From: Acanthosepion esculentum
Taxonomy: Eukaryota; Mollusca; Cephalopoda; Sepiida; Sepiidae
Length of the DNA: 64,000 nt
NCBI GenBank assembly: GCA_964036315.1
Contig: OZ038478.1
Location: forward strand, 143,989,557-144,053,556
Direction of reading: 5' to 3'
Every line of letters begins with the position of its first letter. The stretch's first letter is position 1. The notes beneath the pieces are model-generated. The model was not told the DNA's origin, ran no database searches, and was given only the letters and a program-made list of their open reading frames with translations. The translations under genes and the position numbers were made by a program. Below, piece after piece: positions 26,341 to 41,100 of the stretch.

Positions 26341-29300
26341 GAAAAGGAAACATTCGAATTCAGCTTGGATCGAATGCATCTAGGATTGAGGAACCGGGAG
26401 CCGAGTTTGAACTCTAGTCGTGTTCATTACAACTCTACTCTCCCTCGCCCATCTATGGGTAAATATTAGGTCATACAGAGTTCTATAGTCTCGGAAAAGG
26501 AAAACATTCGAATTCAGCTTGGATCGAATGCATCTAGGATTGAGTAACCGGGAGCCGAGATTGAACTCTAGTCGTGTTCATTACAACTCTACTCTCCCTC
26601 CCCCATCTATGGGTAAATATTAGGACATACTGAGTTCTATAGTCTCGGAAAAGGAAAATATTCGAATTCAGCTTGGATCGAATGCATCTAGGATTGAGGA
26701 ACCGGGAGCCGAGTTTGAACTCTAGTCGTGTTCATTACAACTCTACTCTCCCTACCCCATCTATGAGTAAATATTAGGACATACTGAGTTCTATAGTCTC
26801 GGAAAAGGAAAACATTCGAATTCAGCTTGGATCGAATGCATCTAGGATTGAGGAACCGGGAGCCGAGTTTGAACTCTAGTCGTGTTCATTACAACTCTAC
26901 TCTCCCTCCGCCATCTATGGGTAAATATTAGGACATACTGAGTTCTATAGTCTCGGAAAAGGAAAACATTCGAATTCAGCTTGGATCGAATGCATCTAGG
27001 ATTGAGTAACTGGGAGCCGAGATTGAACTCTAGTCGTGTTCATTACAACTCTACCCTCCCTCCCCCATCTATGGGTAAATATTAGGACATACTGAGTTTT
27101 ATAGTCTCGGAAAAGGAAAACATTCGAATTCAGCTTGGATCGAATGCATCTAGGATTGAGGAACCGGGAGCCGAGTTTGAACTCTAGTCGTGTTCATTAC
27201 AACTCTACTCTCCCTCCCCCATCTATGGGTAAATATTAGGACATACTGAGTTCTATAGTCCCGGAAAAGGAAAACATTCGAATTCAGCTTGGATCGAATG
27301 CATCTAGAATTGAGGAACCGGGAGCCGAGTTTGAACTCTAGTCGTGTTCATTACAACTCTACTCTCCCTCCCCCATCTATGGGTAAATATTAGGACATAC
27401 TGAGTTTTATAGTCTCGGAAAAGGAAAACATTCGAATTCAGCTTGGATCGAATGCATTTAGGATTGAGGAACCGGGAGCCGAGTTTGAACTCTAGTCGTG
27501 TTCATTACAACTCTACTCTACCTCCCCCATCTATGGGTAAATATTAGGACATACTGAGTTCTATACTCTCGGGAAAGGAAAACATTCGAATTCAGCTTGG
27601 ATTGAATGCATCTACGATTGAGGAATCGGGAGCCGAGTTTGAACTCTAGTCGTGTTCATTACAACTCTACTCTCCCTCCCCCATCTATGGGTAAATATTA
27701 GGACATACTGAGTTCTATAGTCTCGGAAAAGGAAAACATTCGAATTCAGCTTGGATCGAATGCATCTAGGATTGAGGAACCGGGAGCCGAGTTTGAACTC
27801 TAGTCGTGTTCATTACAACTCTACACTCCCTACCCCATCTATGAGTAAATATTAGGACATACTGAGTTCTATAGTCTCGGAAAAGGAAAACATTCGAATT
27901 CAGCTTGGATCGAATGCAACTAGGATTGAGGAACCGGGAGCCGAGTTTGAACTCTAGTCGTGTTCATTACAACTCTACTCTCCCTCCGCCATCTATGGGT
28001 AAATATTAGGACATACTGAGTTCTATAGTCTCGGAAAAGGAAAACATTCGAATTCAGCTTGGATCGAATGCATCTAGGATTGAGTAACTGGGAGCCGAGA
28101 TTGAGCTCTAGTCGTGTTCATTACAACTCTACTCTCCCTCCCCCATCTATGGGTAAATATTAGGACATACTGAGTTCTATAGTCTCGGAAAAGGAAAACA
28201 TTCGAATTCAGCTTGGATCGAATGCATCTAGGATTGAGTAACTGGGAGCCGAGTTTGAACTCTAGTCGTGTTCATTACAACTCTACTCTCCCTCCCCCAT
28301 CTATGGGTAAATATTATGACATACTGAGTTCTATAGTCTCGGAAAAGGAAAACATTCGAATTCAGCTTGGATCGAATGCATCTAGGATTGAGGAACCGGG
28401 AGCCGATTTTGAACTCTAGTCGTGTCCATTAATACTCTACTCTCCCTCCCCCATCTATGGGTAAATATTAGGACATACTGAGATTTATAGTCTCGGAAAA
28501 GGAAAACATTCGAATTCAGCTTGGATCGAATGCATCTAGGATTGAGGAACAAGGAGCCGAGTTTGAACTCTAGTCGTGTTCATTACAACTATACTCTCCC
28601 TCCCCCATCTATGGGTAAATATTAGGACATACTGAGTACTATAGTCTCGGAAAAGGAAAACATTCGAATTCAGCTTGGATTGAATGCATCTAGTATATAG
28701 GAACCGGGAGCCGAGTTTGAACTCTAGTCGTGTTCATTACAACTCTACTCTCCCTCGCCCATCTATGGGTAAATATTAGGACATACTGAGTTCTATAGTC
28801 TCGGAAAAGGAAAACATTCGAATTCAGCTTGGATCGAATGCATCTAGGATTGAGGAATCGGGAGCCGAGTTTGAACTCTAGTTGTGTTCATTACAACTCT
28901 ACTCTCCCTCCCCCATCTATGGGTAAATATTAGGACATACTGAGTTCTATAGTCTCGGAAAAGGAAAACATTCCAATTCAGCTTGGATCGAATGCATCTA
29001 GGATTGAGGAACCGGTAGCCGAGTTTGAACTCTAGTCGTGTTCATTACAACTCTACTCTCCCTCCCCCATCTATGGGTAAATATTAGGACATGCTGAGTT
29101 CTATAGTCTCGGAAAAGGAAAACATTCGAATTCAGCTTGGATCGAATGCATCTAGGATTGAGTAACTGGGAGCCGAGTTTGAACTCTAGTTGTGTTCATT
29201 ACAACTCTACTCTCCCTCCCCCATCTATGGGTAAATATTAGGACATACTGAGTTCTATAGTCTCGGATAAGGAAAACATTCGAATTCAGCTTGGATCGAA

Positions 29301-31028
29301 TGCATCTAGGATTGAGGAACCGGGAGCCGATTTTGAACTCTAGTCGTGTCCATTAATACTCTACTCTCCCTCCCCCATCTATGGGTAAATATTAGGACAT
29401 ACTGAGATTTATAGTCTCGGAAAAGGAAAACATTCGAATTCAGCTTGGATCGAATGCATCTAGGATTGAGGAACAAGGAGCCGAGTTTGAACTCTAGTCG
29501 TGTTCATTACAACTATACTCTCCCTCCCCCATCTATGGGTAAATATTAGAACATACTGAGTTTTATAGTCTCGGAAAAGGAAAACATTCGAATTCAGCTT
29601 GGATCTAATGCATCTAGGATTGAGTAACTGGGAGCCGAGATTGAACTCTAGTCGTGTTCATTACAACTCTACTCTCCCTCCCCCATCTATGGGTAAATAT
29701 TAGTACATACTGAGTTCTATAGTCACGGAAAAGGAAAACATTGAAATTCAGCTTGGATCGAATGCATCTAGGATTGAGGAATCGGGAGCCGAGTTTGAAC
29801 TCTAGTCGTGTTCATTACAACTCTACTCTCCCTCCCCCATCTATGGGTAAATATTATGACATACTGAGTTCTATAGTCTCGGAAAAGGAAAACATTCGAA
29901 TTCAGCTTGGATCGAATGCATCTAGGATTGAGGAACCGGGAGCCGATTTTGAACTCTAGTCGTGTCCATTAATACTCTACTCTCCCTCCCCCATCTATGG
30001 GTAAATATTAGGACATAGTGAGTTTTATAGTCTCGGAAAAGGAAAACATTCGAATTCAGCTTGGATCGAATGCATCTAGGATTGAGGAACTGGGAGCCGA
30101 GTTTGAACTCTAGTCGTGTACATTACAACTCTACTCTCCCTCCCCCATCTATGGGTAAATATTAGGACATACTGAGTTCTATAGTCTCGGAAAAGGAAAA
30201 CATTCGAATTCAGCTTGGATCGAATGCATCTACGATTGAGTAACTGGGAGCCGAGATTGAACTCTAGTCGTGTTCATTACAACTCTACTCTCCCTCCCCC
30301 ATCTATGGGTAAATATTATGACATACTGAGTTCTATATTCTCGGAAAAGGAAAACATTCGAATTCAGCTTGGATCGAATGCATCTAGGATTGAGGAACCG
30401 GGAGCCGATTTTGAACTCTAGTCGTGTCCATTAATACTCTACTCTCCCTCCCCCATCTATGGTTAAATATTAGGACATACTGAGTTTTATAGTCTCGGAA
30501 AAGGAAAACATTCGAATTCAGCTTGGATCGAATGCATCTAGGATTGAGGAACCGGGAGCCGAGTTTGAACTCTAGTCTAGTTCATTACAACTCTACTCTC
30601 CAACCCCCATCTATGGGTAAATATTAGGACATACTGAGTTCTATAGTCTCGGAAAAGGAAAACATTCGAATTCAGCTTGGATCGAATGCATCTAGAATTG
30701 AGGAACCGGGAGCCGAGTTTGAACTCTAGTCGTGTTCATTACAACTCTACTCTCCCTCCCCCATCTATGGGTAAATATAAGGACATACTGAGTTTTATAG
30801 TCTCGGAAAAGGAAAACATTCGAATTCAGCTTGGATCGAATGCATCTAGGATTGAGGAACCGGGAGCAGAGTTTGAACTCTAGTCGTGTTCATTACAACT
30901 CTACTCTCCCTCCCCCATCTATGGGTAAATATTAGGACATACTGAGTTCTATAGTCTCGGAAAAGGAAAACATTCGAATTCAGCTTGGATCGAATGCATC
31001 TAGGATTGAGGAACCGGGAGCCGAGTTT
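26341..31028 (+). repeat. Patchwork satellite block with 7-, 6-, 4- and 3-monomer spacings
   Basis: The stretch 26640-27050 matches 27718-28128 at 1078 bp (seven monomers), with CCTACCCCAT at 26751 and 27829 and TCTCCCTCCG at 26901 and 27979. To the right, the haplotype CGTGTCCATTAATACTC appears at 28421, 29345, 29961 and 30423, spaced six, four and three monomers. Other local variants are GAGTAACTGGGAGCCGAGAT and a broken ATCTAGTATATAGG near 28687. From about 30520 the variants are those of the 23-monomer HOR, in a first copy that lacks one monomer relative to later copies. Nothing but satellite is present. Confidence 0.78.
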
Positions 31029-34000
31029 GAACTCTTATCGTGTTCATTACAACTCTACTCTCCCTCCCCCATCTATGGGTAAATATTAGGACATACTGAG
31101 TTCTATAGTCTCGGAAAAGGAAAACATTCGAATTCAGCTTGGATCGAATGCATCTAGGATTGAGGAACCGGGAGCCGACTTTGAACTGTAGTCGTGTTCA
31201 TTACAACTCTACTCTCCCTCCCCCATCTATGGGTAAATATTAGGACATACTGAGTTCTATAGTCTCGGAAAAGGAAAACATTCGAATTCAGCTTGGATCG
31301 AATGCATCTAGGATTGAGGAACCGGGAGCCGAGTTTGAACTCTAGTCGTGTTCATTACAACTCTACTCTCCCTCCCCCATCTATGGGTAAATATTAGGAC
31401 ATACTGAGTTCTATAGTCTCGGAAAAGGAAAACATTCGAATTCAGCTTGGATCGAATGCATCTAGGATTGAGGAACCGGGAGCCGAGTTTGAACTCTAGT
31501 CGTGTTCATTACAACTCTACTCTCCCTCCCCCATCTATGGGTAAATATTAGGACATACTGAGTTCTATAGTTTCGGAAAAGGAAAACATTCCAATTCAGC
31601 TTGGATCGAATGCATCTAGGATTGAGGAACCGGGAGCCGAGTTTGAACTCTAGTCGTGTTCATTACAACTCTACTCTCCCTCCCCCATCTATGGGTAAAT
31701 ATTAGGACATACTGAGTTGTATAGTCTCGGAAAAGGAAAACATTCGAATTCAGATTGGATCGAATGCATCTAGGATTGAGGAACCGGGAGCCGAGTTTGA
31801 ACTCTAGTCGTGTTCATTAGAACTCTACTCTCCCTCCCCCATCTATGGGTAAATATTAGGACATACTGAGTTCTATAGTCTCGGAAAAGGAAAACATTCG
31901 AATTCAGCTTGGATCGAATGCATCTAGGATTGAGGAACCGGGAGCCGAGTTTGAACTCTAGTCGTGTTCATTACAACTCTACTCACCCTCCCCCATCTAT
32001 GGGTAAATGTTAGGACATACTGAGTTCTACAGTCTCGGAAAAGGAAAACATTCGAATTCAGCTTGGATCGAATGCATCTAGGATTGAGGAATCGGGAGCC
32101 GAGTTTGAACTCTAGTCGTGTTCATTACAACTCTACTCTCCCTCCCCCATCTATGGGTAAATATTAGGACATACTGAGTTCTATAGTCACGGAAAAGGAA
32201 AACATTCCAATTCAGCTTGGATCGAATGCATCTAGGATTGAGGAATCGGGAGCTGAGTTTGAACTCTAGTCGTGTTCATTACAACCCTACTCTCCCTCCC
32301 CCATCTGTGGGTAAATATTAGGACATACCGAGTTCTATATTCTCGGAAAAGGAAAACATTCGAATTCAGCTTGGATCGAATGTATCTAGGATTGAGGAAC
32401 CGGGAGCCGAGTTTGATCTCTAATCGTGTTCATTACAACTCTACTCTCCCTCCCCCATCTATGGGTAAATATTAGGACATACTGAGTTCTATAGTCACGG
32501 AAAAGGAAAACATTCGAATTCAGCTTGGATCGAATGCATCTAGGATTGAGTAACCGGGAGCCGAGTTTGAACTCTAGTCGTGTTCATTACAACTCTACTC
32601 TCCCTCCCCAATCTATGGGTAAATATTAGGACGTACTGATTTCTATAGTCTCGGAAAAGGAAAACATTCGAATTCAGCTTGGATCGAATGCATCTAGGAT
32701 TGAGGAACCGGGAGCCGAGTTTGAACTCTAGTCGTGTTCATTACAACTCTACTCTCCTCCCCCATCTATGAGTAAATATTAGGACATACTGAGTTCTATA
32801 GTCTCGGATAAGGAAAACATTCGAATTCAGCTTGGATCGAATGCATCTAGGATTGAGGAACCGGGAGCCGAGTTTGAACTCTAGTCGTGTTCATTACAAC
32901 TCTACTCTCCCTCCCCCATCTATGGGTAAATATTAGGACATACTGAGTTCTATAGTCTCGGAAAGGGAAAACATTCGAATTCAGCTTGGATCGAATGCAT
33001 CTAGGATTGAGGAACCGGGAGCCGACTTTGAACTCTAGTCGTGTTCATTACAACTCTACTCTCCCTCCCCCATCTATGGGTAAATATTAGGACATACTGA
33101 GTTCTATAGTCTCGGAAAAGGAAAACATTCGAATTCAGCTTGGATCGAATGCATCTAGGATTGAGGAACCGGGAGCCGAGTTTGAACTCAAGTCGTGGTC
33201 ATTACAACTCTACTCTCCCTCCCCCATCTATGGGTAAATATTAGGACATACTGAGTTCTATAGTCTCGGAAAAGGAAACATTCGAATTCAGCTTGGATCG
33301 AATGCATCTAGGATTGAGGAACCGGGAGCAGAGTTTGAACTCTAGTCGTGTTCATTACAACTCTACTCTCCCTCCCCCATCTATGGGTAAATATTAGGAC
33401 ATACTGAGTTCTATAGTCTCGGAAAAGGAAACATTCGAATTCAGCTTGGATCGAATGCATCTAGGATTGAGGAACCGGGAGCCGAGTTTGAACTCTAGTC
33501 GTGTTCATTACAACTCTACTCTCCCTCCCCCATCTATGGGTAAATATTAGGACATACTGAGTTCTATAGTCTCGGAAAAGGAAAACATTCGAATTCAGCT
33601 TGGATCGAATGCATCTAGGATTGAGGAACCGGGAGCCGAGGTTGAACTCTAGTCGTGTTCATTACAACTCTACTCTCCCTCCCCCATCTATGGGTAAATA
33701 TTTGGACATACTGAGTTCTATAGTCTCGGAAAAGGAAAACATTCGAATTCAGCTTGGATCGAATGCATCTAGGATTGAGGAACCGGGAGCCGAGTTTGAA
33801 CTCTAGTCGTGTTCATTACAACTCTACTCTCCCTCCCCCATCTATGGGTAAATATTAGGACATACTGAGTTCTATAGTCTCGGAAAAGGAAAACATTCGA
33901 ATTCAGCTTGGATCGAATGCATCTAGGATTGAGGAACCGGGAGCCGAGTTTGAACTCTAGTCTAGTTCATTACAACTCTACTCTCCAACCCCCATCTATG

Positions 34001-37000
34001 GGTAAATATTAGGACATACTGAGTTCTATAGTCTCGGAAAAGGAAAACATTCGAATTCAGCTTGGATCGAATGCATCTAGAATTGAGGAACCGGGAGCCG
34101 AGTTTGAACTCTAGTCGTGTTCATTACAACTCTACTCTCCCTCCCCCATCTATGGGTAAATATAAGGACATACTGAGTTTTATAGTCTCGGAAAAGGAAA
34201 ACATTCGAATTCAGCTTGGATCGAATGCATCTAGGATTGAGGAACCGGGAGCAGAGTTTGAACTCTAGTCGTGTTCATTACAACTCTACTCTCCCTCCCC
34301 CAACTATGGGTAAATATTAGGACATACTGAGTTCTATAGTCTCGGGAAAGGAAAACATTCGAATTCAGCTTGGATTGAATGCATCTAGGATTGAGGAATC
34401 GGGAGCCGAGTTTGAACTCTAGTCGTGTTCATTACAACTCTACTCTCCCTCCCCCATCTATGGGTAAATATTAGGACATACTGAGTTCTATAGTCTCGGA
34501 AAAGGAAAACATTCGAATTCAGCTTGGATCGAATGCATCTAGGATTGAGGAACCGGGAGCCGAGTTTGAACTCTTATCGTGTTCATTACAACTCTACTCT
34601 CCCTCCCCCATCTATGGGTAAATATTAGGACATACTGAGTTCTATAGTCTCGGAAAAGGAAAACATTCGAATTCAGCTTGGATCGAATGCATCTAGGATT
34701 GAGGAACCGGGAGCCGACTTTGAACTGTAGTCGTGTTCATTACAACTCTACTCTCCCTCCCCCATCTATGGGTAAATATTAGGACATACTGAGTTCTATA
34801 GTCTCGGAAAAGGAAAACATTCGAATTCAGCTTGGATCGAATGCATCTAGGATTGAGGAACCGGGAGCCGAGTTTGAACTCTAGTCGTGTTCATTACAAC
34901 TCTACTCTCCCTCCCCCATCTATGGGTAAATATTAGGACATACTGAGTTCTATAGTCTCGGAAAAGGAAAACATTCGAATTCAGCTTGGATCGAATGCAT
35001 CTAGGATTGAGGAACCGGGAGCCGAGTTTGAACTCTAGTCGTGTTCATTACAACTCTACTCTCCCTCCCCCATCTATGGGTAAATATTAGGACATACTGA
35101 GTTCTATAGTTTCGGAAAAGGAAAACATTCCAATTCAGCTTGGATCGAATGCATCTAGGATTGAGGAACCGGGAGCCGAGTTTGAACTCTAGTCGTGTTC
35201 ATTACAACTCTACTCTCCCTCCCCCATCTATGGGTAAATATTAGGACATACTGAGTTGTATAGTCTCGGAAAAGGAAAACATTCGAATTCAGATTGGATC
35301 GAATGCATCTAGGATTGAGGAACCGGGAGCCGAGTTTGAACTCTAGTCGTGTTCATTAGAACTCTACTCTCCCTCCCCCATCTATGGGTAAATATTAGGA
35401 CATACTGAGTTCTATAGTCTCGGAAAAGGAAAACATTCGAATTCAGCTTGGATCGAATGCATCTAGGATTGAGGAACCGGGAGCCGAGTTTGAACTCTAG
35501 TCGTGTTCATTACAACTCTACTCACCCTCCCCCATCTATGGGTAAATGTTAGGACATACTGAGTTCTACAGTCTCGGAAAAGGAAAACATTCGAATTCAG
35601 CTTGGATCGAATGCATCTAGGATTGAGGAATCGGGAGCCGAGTTTGAACTCTAGTCGTGTTCATTACAACTCTACTCTCCCTCCCCCATCTATGGGTAAA
35701 TATTAGGACATACTGAGTTCTATAGTCACGGAAAAGGAAAACATTCCAATTCAGCTTGGATCGAATGCATCTAGGATTGAGGAATCGGGAGCTGAGTTTG
35801 AACTCTAGTCGTGTTCATTACAACCCTACTCTCCCTCCCCCATCTATGGGTAAATATTAGGACATACCGAGTTCTATATTCTCGGAAAAGGAAAACATTC
35901 GAATTCAGCTTGGATCGAATGTATCTAGGATTGAGGAACCGGGAGCCGAGTTTGATCTCTAATCGTGTTCATTACAACTCTACTCTCCCTCCCCCATCTA
36001 TGGGTAAATATTAGGACATACTGAGTTCTATAGTCACGGAAAAGGAAAACATTCGAATTCAGCTTGGATCGAATGCATCTAGGATTGAGTAACCGGGAGC
36101 CGAGTTTGAACTCTAGTCGTGTTCATTACAACTCTACTCTCCCTCCCCAATCTATGGGTAAATATTAGGACGTACTGATTTCTATAGTCTCGGAAAAGGA
36201 AAACATTCGAATTCAGCTTGGATCGAATGCATCTAGGATTGAGGAACCGGGAGCCGAGTTTGAACTCTAGTCGTGTTCATTACAACTCTACTCTCCTCCC
36301 CCATCTATGAGTAAATATTAGGACATACTGAGTTCTATAGTCTCGGATAAGGAAAACATTCGAATTCAGCTTGGATCGAATGCATCTAGGATTGAGGAAC
36401 CGGGAGCCGAGTTTGAACTCTAGTCGTGTTCATTACAACTCTACTCTCCCTCCCCCATCTATGGGTAAATATTAGGACATACTGAGTTCTATAGTCTCGG
36501 AAAGGGAAAACATTCGAATTCAGCTTGGATCGAATGCATCTAGGATTGAGGAACCGGGAGCCGACTTTGAACTCTAGTCGTGTTCATTACAACTCTACTC
36601 TCCCTCCCCCATCTATGGGTAAATATTAGGACATACTGAGTTCTATAGTCTCGGAAAAGGAAAACATTCGAATTCAGCTTGGATCGAATGCATCTAGGAT
36701 TGAGGAACCGGGAGCCGAGTTTGAACTCAAGTCGTGGTCATTACAACTCTACTCTCCCTCCCCCATCTATGGGTAAATATTAGGACATACTGAGTTCTAT
36801 AGTCTCGGAAAAGGAAACATTCGAATTCAGCTTGGATCGAATGCATCTAGGATTGAGGAACCGGGAGCAGAGTTTGAACTCTAGTCGTGTTCATTACAAC
36901 TCTACTCTCCCTCCCCCATCTATGGGTAAATATTAGGACATACTGAGTTCTATAGTCTCGGAAAAGGAAACATTCGAATTCAGCTTGGATCGAATGCATC

Positions 37001-40000
37001 TAGGATTGAGGAACCGGGAGCCGAGTTTGAACTCTAGTCGTGTTCATTACAACTCTACTCTCCCTCCCCCATCTATGGGTAAATATTAGGACATACTGAG
37101 TTCTATAGTCTCGGAAAAGGAAAACATTCGAATTCAGCTTGGATCGAATGCATCTAGGATTGAGGAACCGGGAGCCGAGGTTGAACTCTAGTCGTGTTCA
37201 TTACAACTCTACTCTCCCTCCCCCATCTATGGGTAAATATTTGGACATACTGAGTTCTATAGTCTCGGAAAAGGAAAACATTCGAATTCAGCTTGGATCG
37301 AATGCATCTAGGATTGAGGAACCGGGAGCCGAGTTTGAACTCTAGTCGTGTTCATTACAACTCTACTCTCCCTCCCCCATCTATGGGTAAATATTAGGAC
37401 ATACTGAGTTCTATAGTCTCGGAAAAGGAAAACATTCGAATTCAGCTTGGATCGAATGCATCTAGGATTGAGGAACCGGGAGCCGAGTTTGAACTCTAGT
37501 CGTCTTCATTACAACTCTACTCTCCCTCCCCCATCTATGGGTAAATATTAGGACATACTGAGTTCTATAGTTTCGGAAAAGGAAAACATTCGAATTCAGC
37601 TTGGATCGAATGCATCTAGGATTGAGGAACCGGGAGCCGAGTTTGAACTCTAGTCGTGTTCATTACAACTCTACTCTCCCTCCCCCATCTATGGGTAAAT
37701 ATTAGGACATACTGAGTTCTATAGTCTCGGAAGAGGAAAACATTCGAATTCAGCTTGGATCGAATGCATCTAGGATTGAGGAACCGGGAGCAGAGTTTGA
37801 ACTCTAGTCGTGTTGATTACAACTCTACTCTCCCTCCCCCAACTATGGGTAAATATTAGGACATACTGAGTTCTATAGTCTCGGGAAAGGAAAACATTCG
37901 AATTCAGCTTGGATTGAATGCATCTAGGATTGAGGAATCGGGAGCCGAGTTTGAACTCTAGTCGTGTTCATTACAACTCTACTCTCCCTCCCCCATCTAT
38001 GGGTAAATATTAGGACATACTGAGTTCTATAGTCTCGGAAAAGGAAAACATTCGAATTCAGCTTGGATCGAATGCATCTAGGATTGAGGAACCGGGAGCC
38101 GAGTTTGAACTCTTATCGTGTTCATTACAACTCTACTCTCCCTCCCCCATCTATGGGTAAATATTAGGACATACTGAGTTCTATAGTCTCGGAAAAGGAA
38201 AACATTCGAATTCAGCTTGGATCGAATGCATCTAGGATTGAGGAACCGGGAGCCGACTTTGAACTGTAGTCGTGTTCATTACAACTCTACTCTCCCTCCC
38301 CCATCTATGGGTAAATATTAGGACATACTGAGTTCTATAGTCTCGGAAAAGGAAAACATTCGAATTCAGCTTGGATCGAATGCATCTACGATTGAGGAAC
38401 CGGGAGCCGAGTTTGAACTCTAGTCGTGTTCATTACAACTCTACTCTCCCTCCCCCATCTATGGGTAAATATTAGGACATACTGAGTTCTATAGTCTCGG
38501 AAAAGGAAAACATTCGAATTCAGCTTGGATCGAATGCATCTAGGATTGAGGAACCGGGAGCCGAGTTTGAACTCTAGTCGTGTTCATTACAACTCTACTC
38601 TCCCTCCCCCATCTATGGGTAAATATTAGGACATACTGAGTTCTATAGTTTCGGAAAAGGAAAACATTCCAATTCAGCTTGGATCGAATGCATCTAGGAT
38701 TGAGGAACCGGGAGCCGAGTTTGAACTCTAGTCGTGTTCATTACAACTCTACTCTCCCTCCCCCATCTATGGGTAAATATTAGGACATACTGAGTTGTAT
38801 AGTCTCGGAAAAGGAAAACATTCGAATTCAGATTGGATCGAATGCATCTAGGATTGAGGAACCGGGAGCCGAGTTTGAACTCTAGTCGTGTTCATTAGAA
38901 CTCTACTCTCCCTCCCCCATCTATGGGTAAATATTAGGACATACTGAGTTCTATAGTCTCGGAAAAGGAAAACATTCGAATTCAGCTTGGATCGAATGCA
39001 TCTAGGATTGAGGAACCGGGAGCCGAGTTTGAACTCTAGTCGTGTTCATTACAACTCTACTCTCCCTCCCCCATCTATGGGTAAATGTTAGGACATACTG
39101 AGTTCTACAGTCTCGGAAAAGGAAAACATTCGAATTCAGCTTGGATCGAATGCATCTAGGATTGAGGAATCGGGAGCCGAGTTTGAACTCTAGTCGTGTT
39201 CATTACAACTCTACTCTCCCTCCCCCATCTATGGGTAAATATTAGGACATACTGAGTTCTATAGTCACGGAAAAGGAAAACATTCCAATTCAGCTTGGAT
39301 CGAATGCATCTAGGATTGAGGAATCGGGAGCTGAGTTTGAACTCTAGTCGTGTTCATTACAACCCTACTCTCCCTCCCCCATCTATGGGTAAATATTAGG
39401 ACATACCGAGTTCTATATTCTCGGAAAAGGAAAACATTCGAATTCAGCTCGGATCGAATGTATCTAGGATTGAGGAACCGGGAGCCGAGTTTGATCTCTA
39501 ATCGTGTTCATTACAACTCTACTCTCCCTCCCCCATCTATGGGTAAATATTAGGACATACTGAGTTCTATAGTCACGGAAAAGGAAAACATTCGAATTCA
39601 GCTTGGATCGAATGCATCTAGGATTGAGTAACCGGGAGCCGAGTTTGAACTCTAGTCGTGTTCATTACAACTCTACTCTCCCTCCCCAATCTATGGGTAA
39701 ATATTAGGACGTACTGATTTCTATAGTCTCGGAAAAGGAAAACATTCGAATTCAGCTTGGATCGAATGCATCTAGGATTGAGGAACCGGGAGCCGAGTTT
39801 GAACTCTAGTCGTGTTCATTACAACTCTACTCTCCTCCCCCATCTATGAGTAAATATTAGGACATACTGAGTTCTATAGTCTCGGATAAGGAAAACATTC
39901 GAATTCAGCTTGGATCGAATGCATCTAGGATTGAGGAACCGGGAGCCGAGTTTGAACTCTAGTCGTGTTCATTACAACTCTACTCTCCCTCCCCTATCTA

Positions 40001-41100
40001 TCGGTAAATATTAGGACATACTGAGTTCTATAGTCTCGGAAAGGGAAAACATTCGAATTCAGCTTGGATCGAATGCATCTAGGATTGAGGAACCGGGAGC
40101 CGACTTTGAACTCTAGTCGTGTTCATTACAACTCTACTCTCCCTCCCCCATCTATGGGTAAATATTAGGACATACTGAGTTCTATAGTCTCGGAAAAGGA
40201 AAACATTCGAATTCAGCTTGGATCGAATGCATCTAGGATTGAGGAACCGGGAGCCGAGTTTGAACTCAAGTCGTGGTCATTACCACTCTACTCTCCCTCC
40301 CCCATCTATGGGTAAATATTAGGACATACTGAGTTCTATAGTCTCGGAAAAGGAAACATTCGAATTCAGCTTGGATCGAATGCATCTAGGATTGAGGAAC
40401 CGGGAGCAGAGTTTGAACTCTAGTCGTGTTCATTACAACTCTACTCTCCCTCCCCCATCTATGGGTAAATATTAGGACATACTGAGTTCTATAGTCTCGG
40501 AAAAGGAAACATTCGAATTCAGCTTGGATCGAATGCATCTAGGATTGAGGAACCGGGAGCCGAGTTTGAACTCTAGTCGTTTTCATTACAACTCTACTCT
40601 CCCTCCCCCATCTATGGGTAAATATTAGGACATACTGAGTTCTATAGTCTCGGAAAAGGAAAACATTCGAATTCAGCTTGGATCGAATGCATCTAGGATT
40701 GAGGAACCGGGAGCCGAGTTTGAACTCTAGTCGTGTTCATTACAACTCTACTCTCCCTCCCCCATCTATGGGTAAATATTAGGACATACTGAGTTCTATA
40801 GTCTCGGAAAAGGAAAACATTCGAATTCAGCTTGGATCGAATGCATCTAGGATTGAGGAACCGGGAGCCGAGTTTGAACTCTAGTCGTGTTCATTACAAC
40901 TCTACTCTCCCTCCCCCATCTATGGGTAAATATTAGGACATACTGAGTTCTATAGTCTCGGAAAAGGAAAACATTCGAATTCAGCTTGGATCGAATGCAT
41001 CTAGGATTGAGGAACCGGGAGCCGAGTTTGAACTCTAGTCGTCTTCATTACAACTCTACTCTCCCTCCCCCATCTATGGGTAAATATTAGGACATACTGA
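31029..41100 (+). repeat. 23-monomer HOR, 3539 bp, three tandem copies
   Basis: GAACTCTTATCG lies at 31029, 34568 and 38107, exactly 3539 bp apart (23 x 154 less three bases). Other markers keep the same step: TGATCTCTAATCG near 32414, 35953 and 39492; TCATTAGAACTC near 31815, 35354 and 38893; ACGTACTGATTTC near 32631, 36170 and 39709; CTCTCCTCCCCCATCTATGA near 32752, 36291 and 39830. The missing bases include paired one-base losses giving GGAAACATT and a loss in the C tract. Copies one and two look nearly identical (CATCTGTGGG near 32304 against CATCTATGGG is one difference). Copy three has more changes, such as CTATCGGTAAAT near 40007 and TTACCACTC near 40281. The left extension (30520-31028) corresponds to 33905-34567 at an offset of 3385, showing one monomer fewer. 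Confidence 0.92.

Noticed and set aside
32272..39553. 67-codon plus-strand frames at 32272, 35811 and 39350.
   Set aside because: They recur at the 3539-bp HOR step and are made by local variants (ACAACCCTAC, TGATCTCTAATCG) in two adjacent monomers. Conservation reflects unit duplication, not selection.
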